NCBI GenBank assembly: GCA_900299345.1
Contig: OMJM01000044.1
Coordinates: forward strand, 1-64,000
Direction: 5' to 3'
DNA length: 64,000 nucleotides
DNA from: a bacterium
Lineage (GTDB): Bacteria > Fibrobacterota > Fibrobacteria > UBA11236
The translations under genes and the position numbers were made by a program. Of this stretch, positions 50,380 through 59,140 are shown in pieces. The notes beneath the pieces were generated by a model. The model ran no database searches. It had not been told where the DNA came from and worked only from the letters and a program-made list of their open reading frames with translations. Positions within the stretch are counted from its first letter, which is position 1. Every line of letters begins with the position of its first letter.

Positions 50380-51975
50380 CTAATCATAAACCACCACCGA
50401 AGTCGCGGCGTCGCCGCCGTGCAACAACTCTGTCATGCCCGCAAAACCTTCCGCACCCAACGCGTTGCGCAGCGAAAGCAGATTGAGATGCCGATCCTGC
50501 GCGCCATTGCCGAGCCAGCGCAGCACAGACGCGAAGGAAGCATAGGTTTCCGAGGCCTCGCGGGCGAACACCGCCTGCTTGGCCGCCGTGCGGTAGCGTT
50601 CGAAGGCGCCTTCCAACCGGCGCATTCCCGCATCGAGCGGGCCGCGTCCCGGCAGTTGTTTTTCCTGATAGCGTTTCAATCCGGCGGTGAAATCTCCGAA
50701 GGCCCGATCCGGAAATTCTTTGGCGGCGGGATGATTCTTCCACGCCTTTTCAGACAGAATGGTGCGCAATCGCGATGGACTGAATCCGGGAAGATCTTCG
50801 GCGTTGAGTCCCAACTCCGCCAGCTGTGTCCAATCGTTGCGAGAACAGGCGATCAATTGCTGGCGTGGGGCGAGCAAGGGAAAGGATTTTCCAAAGGCGG
50901 GGAACACATCCGTAAGCTGGCCGAAGTAACGCAACTCCGCAGGACCCAACACGTGTCCCAACGTCGGGAAAAGTTCCTCGACAACCAAGGGGCGGCTCAA
51001 GGCGCTGTGCAACAAACGATGTTGTTTCAGTTCCGGCAGCACGTCGTGCCCTTCATCGCCTTGGATATAGACGCGCCCCCCGGAATCCGGAAAGAACAGC
51101 CGCGCCCGTGCGGAATCGCGCAATGTGAACACAGGAACCGCACCATGTCGCAACGGAACCTGTGGCGGCATCGACAGAACTTGAGACATTCGACGGGAAC
51201 CCTGTCCCACAGCTTCATGGAAGGCCTGTGCCTCCGCGACAATGCGCCGCAAAAACGATTGCGTCCGTGTGGCTGCCGAAAATCCATCCACGAACAATAT
51301 GCCTTCCGGTCCGAGGACCTTTTGCGCCAGATGCAGAAAGGCTTGGGTGAGATTTCTTCCGGGTTGATAGGCCGTCGTGGCCCATTCCGCGGTTTCACGA
51401 TCCCAGGTCGCTCTCAGAATTTTTTGGAGTTCCTCCAATCCATCCGGAGGCAACGAGCGCAGACTCATGGGAATGGAAGCGGATGGCTCGTCGAACTCCA
51501 GCGAGAAGCTTCGCCGCAGCGCGGAAGTTTCCGGCCATTCCACGGCATTGCATTCGGCCAAATCGGAATCGTCACCCGCCACCCAGAACACGGGAATCAT
51601 GGGACGCTTCAGGCGTTCGGTCCATGTGCGCGCCCAGGCCGCGCAGGTCATGGCCTTGCAGAACCACAAGGCTGGTCCGCCGAGTAATCCGGGTTGCTGT
51701 CCGGTGAGGACGAACAGTGAGTCCGGTTGCGCAACCGCCGCGAGATTTTTCGCCTGCGCCGGATGCAAGGGCGAAAAGGCGTTCTGTTCATTCAACCATT
51801 GTTGCAGTGAATGGCGATCGCCGGACCATGCGTTCAATGTGCTGGCCCGTTTTTCCACAGCGGCGGCGGAAGAGAGCGACCCCGCCGGATACAGCGCGGA
51901 GCCTTCCGGATGTTCCGCCAGATGCCGGCTGGCGACATCGCGAAGCGGAACGTTTTGCAGCAAGGTGACAGACAT
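50380..51975 (-). CDS. bshC: Bacillithiol biosynthesis cysteine-adding enzyme BshC
   Basis: VLTGQQPGLLGGPALWFCKAMTCAAWA; PVFWVAGDDSDLAECNAVEW. Confidence 0.94.
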   Translation of the reverse strand: MSVTLLQNVPLRDVASRHLAEHPEGSALYPAGSLSSAAAVEKRASTLNAWSGDRHSLQQWLNEQNAFSPLHPAQAKNLAAVAQPDSLFVLTGQQPGLLGGPALWFCKAMTCAAWARTWTERLKRPMIPVFWVAGDDSDLAECNAVEWPETSALRRSFSLEFDEPSASIPMSLRSLPPDGLEELQKILRATWDRETAEWATTAYQPGRNLTQAFLHLAQKVLGPEGILFVDGFSAATRTQSFLRRIVAEAQAFHEAVGQGSRRMSQVLSMPPQVPLRHGAVPVFTLRDSARARLFFPDSGGRVYIQGDEGHDVLPELKQHRLLHSALSRPLVVEELFPTLGHVLGPAELRYFGQLTDVFPAFGKSFPLLAPRQQLIACSRNDWTQLAELGLNAEDLPGFSPSRLRTILSEKAWKNHPAAKEFPDRAFGDFTAGLKRYQEKQLPGRGPLDAGMRRLEGAFERYRTAAKQAVFAREASETYASFASVLRWLGNGAQDRHLNLLSLRNALGAEGFAGMTELLHGGDAATSVVVYD

Positions 51976-52697
51976 CAGTTGCGCCTCAGTAGAAGGCCCA
52001 TGCGAGGAGATGTTTGCGGAGAAAATTCCGCTCCGCGTTCGTCACCGAAAATGCGCAACAGGGAGAGCTTCAGGCGATCCAGACCCGGCTGCAACGCGGA
52101 GAGGGAATAGAGGCGCACGCGTTCTTCGTACATGTCTCCGCCATTCCCGCAGCGGATGCGCTTCACCACTTGATCCCCTTCGAGAAAGCGATCCACTTGG
52201 ATTGTGTCGTTTCCGATTTTTTGCGTATCGTGCGCCACAAGCCCTTGAATCACCAGCGGAGGATTGGGCAGATCGAGAAAGATGCATCCATCAGGTTTGA
52301 GGGTGCGGCAAAATTCGCGGAGAACATACAGGTCTTCATCCGGTGTAGCAAAGTACCCAAATGAGGTGAAGAAACTCGTGAGCAGATCGAAACTTCCCTC
52401 AGCAAATGGTAGGTGTCGCATGTCGGCGCGCGCTACGGAAACGTTCGCAGTACGTGCATCCTGTAGTAATACGGAGCTGAGATCGATTCCGAAGGCGTGT
52501 TGAAAGCCGCGATGTTGGAAACTTTGCAGATGACGACCCGAACCGCAACCCACATCCAGCACACGCCATGACGGCGAAGCGGACAGGGATTGGATCAGTG
52601 CGCCGACCTGTTCATGAGCCTGCGTTTCGTCGCGATGGGGATAGAGGGCCTTGTATTCGTCCCCGAACCACCGTTCGAACCATTCCTGCTTGTGCAT
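51975..52697 (-). CDS. Class I SAM-dependent methyltransferase, translationally coupled to bshC
   Basis: VLDVGCGSGRHLQSF motif I; stop overlaps the bshC start (TGATG). Confidence 0.92.
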   Translation of the reverse strand: MHKQEWFERWFGDEYKALYPHRDETQAHEQVGALIQSLSASPSWRVLDVGCGSGRHLQSFQHRGFQHAFGIDLSSVLLQDARTANVSVARADMRHLPFAEGSFDLLTSFFTSFGYFATPDEDLYVLREFCRTLKPDGCIFLDLPNPPLVIQGLVAHDTQKIGNDTIQVDRFLEGDQVVKRIRCGNGGDMYEERVRLYSLSALQPGLDRLKLSLLRIFGDERGAEFSPQTSPRMGLLLRRN

Positions 52698-52734
52698 GAG
52701 ATTCCCCGTAGCGGGATCCCTGCGTTCCGGTCGC

Positions 52735-53097
52735 TTAAGCGGCCTGTGAGGAAAGCTGTTGCATCGCGGCCTGGAACTCTTCGTTCTGCAAAGGCAGCGG
52801 GCAATGGGTGGTGAAGGAACGCGCGCGGCGCAGTTTGAGTGCGGGCGCCTTGCGGTTTTTGCTGAAAAACATCAGCGGCTTCTGGTTCAACGTGTCGAGG
52901 CAGTCGAAGTAACGGAATACCGAAGCGCAGCGCTGCCAGCTTTCATAGTCGGTAAAGGTGGCGTCGAAGTTCAAATCCTTGCTTTTATCAAGTATTTCAT
53001 TGAGGCCGCGCGCTTCAACCTGATGCGAAGAGTGGGACAACAGATCCTCGATTTGCTTGCGAAAACCGGCGCTTTCGGAGAAAACCAGTACTTTCAT
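52735..53097 (-). CDS. Stand-alone receiver-like (apparently degenerate) domain protein
   Basis: MKVLVFSESAGFRKQIEDLLSHSSHQVEARG...FDATFTDYES...KPLMFFSKN resembles a CheY fold, but the acidic pocket and the conserved Lys are not evident. Confidence 0.5.
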   Translation of the reverse strand: MKVLVFSESAGFRKQIEDLLSHSSHQVEARGLNEILDKSKDLNFDATFTDYESWQRCASVFRYFDCLDTLNQKPLMFFSKNRKAPALKLRRARSFTTHCPLPLQNEEFQAAMQQLSSQAA

Positions 53098-53151
53098 GTG
53101 TCCGTCCTTTTCGGTAAATGGGGAAATGAAATGTAAATAGCCCGAGGCGGG

Positions 53152-54489
53152 TCAAAAACCCAGTTTTTGCCGGACGGATAAGACGGATTTCGCGGTAATT
53201 TCGGCTAACTGCTCGATAACTGCCGGGGCGGAGTTGAGCGGGGGCAGCCAATACACGGTGTTACCCAAGTTCCGCAGCAGGGCCCCCTGTTTCATCGCTT
53301 CCTGATAAACCTGAAAGCCGACCCGTTTGCCCCGCAGTTCCGCAGGCAGCTTCAAATCCGCGGCAACGACCGTGCCGAGGGTTCTGGAGTTTTCAAAAGC
53401 CCCCGTAGCCAACACGGTTTGTTCCCAGCACGTTGCCATTTTCCGCGACAAAGCCGAAACGGTTTTTGGGAATTCCGGTTCGGAATAGAGGCGCAAAGCT
53501 TCCAAGGCCACGGCGGCACCCAGTGCGTTTCCGGAATACGTGTTGGAATGCAGGAAGTCGCGGCCCTGTCCGTAGTCTGAAAGAAAGAGATCGTAAATCG
53601 TGGGATCGATGAGCACAGCGGAGAAAGGAAGCCATCCTCCGGTCAACCCCTTGGACAAGCACAGCATGTCCGGTGCGATGCCCGCGTGACGCACAGCCAG
53701 CTTTTCTCCGGTGCGCCAGAATCCTGTGAGGATCTCATCGGCGATGAGATAGACGCCATGCTTCCGCGTCCACTCACGCAGACGGCGCAACAGATCGGGA
53801 CTGTACACTTTCATTCCGCCCGCGCCTTGAAGTACAGGTTCCAGAATCAAGGCAGCCGCGGTTCCGGCCCAGGGTTGCAACTGCGCTTCGAGCACAGGCC
53901 AGACTTCACCGCAATCGCTCCACAGTGGATCGTTGGAGGAGGACACATAAGGCAGCGAGAGAAGAATGGAAGGTTCGGGAAGCACGGAGTCGTACGGCTC
54001 ACGGTAAAGACCCAGATCACTGACGGCCAATGCCAGACTGCTTTCCCCGTGGTATCCATTTTCCAACGCGATGAATTTCGTGCGGTGGGATTCACCCTTC
54101 ACGCGCTGGGCATGCAACGCCAGCTTGAGCGCGATCTCCACGGCCGTGGAACCATCGCCGCCGTAGAACACCTTGTCAAGCGGCGGACAAAGTTCCGCGA
54201 GTTTTTCCGACAGTTGAACCAAGACCTCGGTGGAGGTATTGGCGGAAATGACATGTTCGAATTTTCCGGCTTGCCGGATCAAGGCATCCCGCAATCCCGG
54301 ATGTCCGTGTCCCAGCGACTTGCACCACCAACTCGAAACGGCGTCGATGATTTTCCGTCCGTCTTTCAGGATGAGATGACTTCCTTCGGCGCCTACAACT
54401 TCCAGCGGAGGGAAGGAAGCGTAGTCCTTCATCTGGGAGCACGGATGCCAGACGTGGCGGAGGTCGCGGGAGATCAAATTGTCTGGCAT
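53152..54489 (-). CDS. bioA: Adenosylmethionine--8-amino-7-oxononanoate transaminase
   Basis: DLRHVWHPCSQMKDY; DAVSSWWCKSLGHGHP; GDGSTAVEIALKLAL; LSKGLTGGWLPFS. Confidence 0.95.
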   Translation of the reverse strand: MPDNLISRDLRHVWHPCSQMKDYASFPPLEVVGAEGSHLILKDGRKIIDAVSSWWCKSLGHGHPGLRDALIRQAGKFEHVISANTSTEVLVQLSEKLAELCPPLDKVFYGGDGSTAVEIALKLALHAQRVKGESHRTKFIALENGYHGESSLALAVSDLGLYREPYDSVLPEPSILLSLPYVSSSNDPLWSDCGEVWPVLEAQLQPWAGTAAALILEPVLQGAGGMKVYSPDLLRRLREWTRKHGVYLIADEILTGFWRTGEKLAVRHAGIAPDMLCLSKGLTGGWLPFSAVLIDPTIYDLFLSDYGQGRDFLHSNTYSGNALGAAVALEALRLYSEPEFPKTVSALSRKMATCWEQTVLATGAFENSRTLGTVVAADLKLPAELRGKRVGFQVYQEAMKQGALLRNLGNTVYWLPPLNSAPAVIEQLAEITAKSVLSVRQKLGF

Positions 54490-54545
54490 GAACCGAAATG
54501 TTGGAATCTTATCTTGTGCGGTCAAAATCCAATCCGGAGATTTCC

Positions 54546-54947
54546 ATGCAACCCCGTCTCAGCCTGATTACGCTTGGCGTCAGCGATCTGAAAAAATCCC
54601 GTAAGTTCTATGAAAAGGGACTGGGTTTTCCCGTGCGGCCGGAAAGCCAGGGCGATGTGGTATTCTTCGGCCTCAAGACAGTCTGGCTCGGCCTGTACCC
54701 GCGCAAGTTGCTCGCTGAGGACGCGCAGGCTCCCGCCAAGGGATCGGGATTTCAGGGCATCACTTTGGCGCACAACGTGAAGACGAAAAAAGAAGTCGAT
54801 GAGTTGATGATGCAGGCGGTGAAGGCGGGGGCCAAGGTCACGCGGCCCGCACAGGAAGTTTTCTGGGGCGGCTATACCGGGTATTTCGCCGATCCGGACG
54901 GGTATCTGTGGGAGATCGCCTACAACCCGCACTTCTGGATCGAGTAA
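54546..54947 (+). CDS. VOC family protein (glyoxalase/bleomycin-resistance fold)
   Basis: LSLITLGVSDLKKSRKFYEKGLGFPV...GYFADPDGYLWEIAYNPHF. Confidence 0.9.
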   Translation: MQPRLSLITLGVSDLKKSRKFYEKGLGFPVRPESQGDVVFFGLKTVWLGLYPRKLLAEDAQAPAKGSGFQGITLAHNVKTKKEVDELMMQAVKAGAKVTRPAQEVFWGGYTGYFADPDGYLWEIAYNPHFWIE

Positions 54948-55043
54948 GGCTCACGACTCAAGCGCGTCGACATCGATCAAATCCTTGGGTCGGCCTGCCG
55001 CTTTTTTGTTCGCGCCTCTTTTCATGCTTCTGAATTATCTCCT

Positions 55044-55868
55044 TTATGGTTTTGACCAGCTTGGTACGAGCACCGGCATATTCGGAGTATAGCTTTCAGA
55101 AAAATTGCCTTTTACATCCTTAAAGAATTGGCTCAGACATGCGGTGATGACGACTGATTCGCGTACATCAAAATCCTCTTCGTTCGCACTACAAAGCCCT
55201 TTCCAAACAGGTTGAACTGTTTTCGTCTGGCCTTTCAAGTAATTGTTTATTCCGTCCATGGAGTAAAGGGTGAAAACAATTTTTTTGTAGCTATAAAAGT
55301 TTGTTACCGACATAGGTTTTTCGATCTCTTTGGATTCATGGTAAGAAAGTTGAATGTTGCTTATAACGTCATTTCTCCAGCTCCAATTTGTAATGGGTTG
55401 ACCCAGTGTATTTCCATAGCCAGTTCCATAGTCAGATTGTTGGCCCCAGGCATTTCCGTAGCCAGAGCCGGAGTGAAACTCGGGGAAATATTCAACGCTT
55501 GCGTAACTTCCACGATCAGTCCATTGGTAAAATTCAAGAACATAGTCCATCCCTGAATCGGATGTCTTAATATCTCGTTTTTCCAGTCCATCTTTGATGG
55601 CGTACTTCAATTTTTTGTCGGATATCGTGGCAGTATCTGGTACCCAGACCTTTACGGTGCCGTCTTTTAAGATAAAGTCCGGATCGCGTTCATACTTAAC
55701 ATAGACCTGAATTTGAGGAAGACGCGGTGATTGAGAAAGCGCAGGGGAATATGATTGATCCGAAGACGATAAATAATAAGGCGATGCGCAACTCAACAGA
55801 ACCACCGCCATAGCGACACCGATTACGCAGTATCTGGATAAAAATGCTCGGCAAAACGAAAAAGACAT
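55044..55868 (-). CDS. Putative lipoprotein of unknown function
   Basis: Signal peptide with VVLLSCASP lipobox; AT-richer than its surroundings. Confidence 0.65.
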   Translation of the reverse strand: MSFSFCRAFLSRYCVIGVAMAVVLLSCASPYYLSSSDQSYSPALSQSPRLPQIQVYVKYERDPDFILKDGTVKVWVPDTATISDKKLKYAIKDGLEKRDIKTSDSGMDYVLEFYQWTDRGSYASVEYFPEFHSGSGYGNAWGQQSDYGTGYGNTLGQPITNWSWRNDVISNIQLSYHESKEIEKPMSVTNFYSYKKIVFTLYSMDGINNYLKGQTKTVQPVWKGLCSANEEDFDVRESVVITACLSQFFKDVKGNFSESYTPNMPVLVPSWSKP

Positions 55869-55955
55869 GCGATCCCTTTTTCTATTACACCTTACCCTAA
55901 AGTAATGTAAATATCACGAATCTGAAGTATTTGTGGTTGACCGTATCCGGTATTT

Positions 55956-56969
55956 TTAAGTCGTCGTTTTTTCCCATCTCAATCCCGCTGTTGCGCCGCC
56001 CTGTTGCGGCCATTTGTCGAGTTGCAAACGCTTCTGCGCCGCCGCAGCTATCATCGCGCCGTTGTCTCCGCAGAACTTCCGATCCGGCAGACACAACTGA
56101 ATGCCTTCGCGTTTGGCAAGATCCGACATGCGCTGACGCAGATAAGAGTTGGCGGCCACACCTCCGGCCACGATGAGTTTGTCTTCTCCACAAGCTTCGA
56201 GCGCCCATAAAGTTTTGGCAATCAGCACATCCACAATGGCCGTTTCAAGACTCGCGCAAAAATCGGCGCGCTCATGTAGCAAGGTTTCCGGATTACGTTT
56301 CTGGGTTTCGCGCAACACCGAGGTTTTAAGCCCACTGAATGAGAATTCCAGATTTCCGCGCTCCATCAAGGAGCGCGGAAAATCGATGAAGTCGCGTCGT
56401 CCGTGTTCCGCCAACTTTCCGATTTCCGCGCCGGCGGGATAACCCAGGCCCAGTAACTTTCCGCTTTTATCGAAGGCCTCTCCGGCTGCATCATCCCGTG
56501 TCTGTCCCAACACCGTGAATTCCAGATTCGGACCCACACGCACCAGTTCGGTGTGGCCACCCGAAACGAGCAAGGCCAGGAATGGAGGTTCGAATTTGGG
56601 ATTGGTCAAATACGCCGAAGCAAGGTGTCCTTCGAGATGGTTGAGTCCCATGACGGGTTTGTTCAGGGAGCGCGCCAGTCCCTGTGCGAACGACGACCCC
56701 ACCAGCAAAGGGCCGAGCAACCCGGGACCGCGCGTGTAAGCGACGACGTCAATCCGTTCGGGAGAGAGGTCCGTCTCTTCCAGCGCTGCGCGGAAAACGG
56801 GCCCGATCTTCTCCAAGTGTGCTCGTGCCGCGACTTCGGGCACGACCCCACCGAAGCGGGCATGAGTTTCGGCCTGGCTGTACACGCTCTGGCCAAGGAC
56901 GCGGAACTCCCCGTCCACCAAGCCGCAACCGGTTTCATCACAGGAGGTTTCGATGCCGAGAACGACCAC
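55956..56969 (-). CDS. tsaD: tRNA N6-adenosine threonylcarbamoyltransferase TsaD
   Basis: VLGIETSCDETGCGLV; NHLEGHLASAYL; LVSGGHTELV; VAGGVAANSYLRQRM. Confidence 0.96.
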   Translation of the reverse strand: MVVLGIETSCDETGCGLVDGEFRVLGQSVYSQAETHARFGGVVPEVAARAHLEKIGPVFRAALEETDLSPERIDVVAYTRGPGLLGPLLVGSSFAQGLARSLNKPVMGLNHLEGHLASAYLTNPKFEPPFLALLVSGGHTELVRVGPNLEFTVLGQTRDDAAGEAFDKSGKLLGLGYPAGAEIGKLAEHGRRDFIDFPRSLMERGNLEFSFSGLKTSVLRETQKRNPETLLHERADFCASLETAIVDVLIAKTLWALEACGEDKLIVAGGVAANSYLRQRMSDLAKREGIQLCLPDRKFCGDNGAMIAAAAQKRLQLDKWPQQGGATAGLRWEKTTT

Positions 56970-57018
56970 GCGGTCAATTTAAGATTCGCGCGGGCCTTTT
57001 TTGCATTTTTGGTGAGCG

Positions 57019-57900
57019 ATGCGGAACCAGTTCGGATTTTTGTTGCGCGAGGCTTTCCGGGGATTGCGCGCGGATCGTTTTCTTTCCGTCACCTCCATTG
57101 TCACCATCGGGGTTTGCAGCGCGGTCATGGCCTTTCTGCTGTTGGGTCTGGTGCTGGTCTTTTCGCTCAATCATCTGGGCGAAGGAGGAGACGCGCCGCT
57201 GAGGGTTTTCACCAAGCCCGAATACGAGGATGCGGCGAACGTCGAGAACCTGCGCATCAAACTGGAAAAGCTGTCGGTGTTTGATTCCGTGGTGTTCATC
57301 GGAAAAGACGATGCGCTGCAGGAGTTTCGCCGCGATTTCGGTGATGAGATGCTGCAGTATCTCGAAGCCAATCCGTTGCCGCATTCCTTCAAGCTTTATC
57401 CCTCCGAAAAACCATTATCCGCGGCCAAGGTGCGCGAACTTCAAACCACGGTCAGTGGGTTTCCGGAAGTCGAGGAGGTGTCCAGTGACATCGCCTATTT
57501 GCAATGGCTCGATCGCTGGCGTCTTCCAGCGCAGGCGGGTGGATTGTTGTTGCTGGGTTTCGTGGGTGGTGCATTGGCGCTGGTCGTGCACAACGCCATC
57601 AAGATCAGTCTGTATGCGCGCCGGACCTTGGTTGAAAACCTGAAGTACTGCGGTGCGTCGGAAGGCTTCATTCTGCTTCCTTTCGCGATCGAGGGCATGT
57701 TGCTCGGTTTGGGTGGGAGCCTGTTCGGTGCGGTGGCTTTATGGTTGTTGCGTCAGGCGGGTCTTGCCGTGGTTCCCTCCATGACGGAACAAATTTCCTT
57801 TGCGGGTCTTGCTTGCTTTCTCGTAGGTGGTGGTGTCCTCATCGCCTTGATTTCAAGTTGGCGCACCGTGCATGCCTTTTTCCGGGGAAGATTGACGTGA
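57019..57900 (+). CDS. ftsX: Cell division protein FtsX
   Basis: Four-TM permease with extracytoplasmic domain; NLKYCGASEGFILLPFAIEGMLLGLGGSLFG. Confidence 0.88.
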   Translation: MRNQFGFLLREAFRGLRADRFLSVTSIVTIGVCSAVMAFLLLGLVLVFSLNHLGEGGDAPLRVFTKPEYEDAANVENLRIKLEKLSVFDSVVFIGKDDALQEFRRDFGDEMLQYLEANPLPHSFKLYPSEKPLSAAKVRELQTTVSGFPEVEEVSSDIAYLQWLDRWRLPAQAGGLLLLGFVGGALALVVHNAIKISLYARRTLVENLKYCGASEGFILLPFAIEGMLLGLGGSLFGAVALWLLRQAGLAVVPSMTEQISFAGLACFLVGGGVLIALISSWRTVHAFFRGRLT

Positions 57901-59033
57901 ACCTTTTGCTTGCCGCCGCATTACTGTTTGCGGCGGGAACGCGGGACACGGACCGGGAACTCGCCCGTCAGCGCAAGGAGCTCGACGCGTTGCGCAGCCA
58001 ACTTGAAGCCGGTCAGAAAGAGCTCGCCCAACTCAAGGCTAAAAAGTCCGCCACGGTGGATGAACTGGAAAAGCTTTCTAACAACATCGCCATGACCGAT
58101 CAATACTTGCGCAAACTGGAAAGCGTGGAATCGCAACTCGCCGATGCCGTGGACACGGCGCAGGAACAGCTGCGTGGAACACAGGGAAGATTGGACGCGC
58201 GTTCCGACGCCATGGCGCGCCGTGCACGGGTGTTGTTCATGCAAGGCCGCCCCGAACGATTGCTGTTTGGATCCCCGGCGGGAGAGAGTGATTTTTTCCG
58301 TCGTGTTTACTGGGTGAAGCGCATGGTGCGGCAGGATCGACGTCTGGTGGGGGAAACCCGGGAGGACTTCGGCCGTCAGCAGGACAACCTCCAAAACCTG
58401 TTGTCCAAACGCGAAGAACTAAAAGAATTCCAACGCCGCAAGCGCGAAGAGATGCAACGATTCGCCCGGGCCAAGGCGGATCAGGAGCAGACGTTGGATG
58501 CGTTGCAACAGACGGAATCTGCCAAGGCTGCGGCCTTGCGCAAATTGCGTGAGAACGCGCGACTACTGAACGAGATCATTGCCGCTCTTGAAAAACGACG
58601 CAAACAGGAACTCGCCCGGAGTCCGAACAAAAAACCGCGCGAACTGGAAACGGGTTCCCGCTATTGTGCTCCGTCTGAAGGGCCTGTGGTGTCGCATTAC
58701 GGAATGCAGTATCACGCCTTGCTGGGAACTTCCACACGCAATCTCGGCATTGAGATTGAAGCTTCTTCCGGGGCTCCGGTGCGTGCGGCGGTATCCGGTG
58801 AGGTTGCCATGATCGCACGCATTCCCGGTTATGGACAGGGGCTCATTCTCGACAACGGCTCGGGGTATTTTACCATCTACGCCAACCTGAGCGAGATCCG
58901 CGTGGCGGTCGGAGAAAAAGTCAAAACCTGCCAGGAAATCGCCTCCGAAGCGCCGGATCCCGGCCGCGTGTATTTCGAAGTGCGAAAGGGCACGGAAACC
59001 TTGGATCCCGAGGCGTGGCTGAAACGAAAATGA
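57897..59033 (+). CDS. Murein hydrolase activator EnvC-like (coiled coil plus M23/LytM domain)
   Basis: Coiled coil followed by a LytM-type domain (GPVVSHYGMQYHALLGTSTRNLGIEIEASSGAPVRAAVSGEVAMIARIPGYGQGLILDNG); GTGA overlap with ftsX. Confidence 0.88.
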   Translation: MNLLLAAALLFAAGTRDTDRELARQRKELDALRSQLEAGQKELAQLKAKKSATVDELEKLSNNIAMTDQYLRKLESVESQLADAVDTAQEQLRGTQGRLDARSDAMARRARVLFMQGRPERLLFGSPAGESDFFRRVYWVKRMVRQDRRLVGETREDFGRQQDNLQNLLSKREELKEFQRRKREEMQRFARAKADQEQTLDALQQTESAKAAALRKLRENARLLNEIIAALEKRRKQELARSPNKKPRELETGSRYCAPSEGPVVSHYGMQYHALLGTSTRNLGIEIEASSGAPVRAAVSGEVAMIARIPGYGQGLILDNGSGYFTIYANLSEIRVAVGEKVKTCQEIASEAPDPGRVYFEVRKGTETLDPEAWLKRK

Positions 59034-59039
59034 CAGTGT

Positions 59040-59079
59040 GCCCATGTAGGGGCGAACAGCCGTTCGCCCCTACATGGGC
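59040..59079. repeat. Perfect palindrome, 18-bp arms and 4-nt loop
   Basis: gcccatgtaggggcgaac agcc gttcgcccctacatgggc; shares the GTAGGGGCG...CGCCCCTAC core with 37168..37212. Confidence 0.92.
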
Positions 59080-59140
59080 CTCGTGGGTTAGTTGACCATC
59101 GTCACACACATCGTTATCAACCCTTCGTAACTTTCACCGC

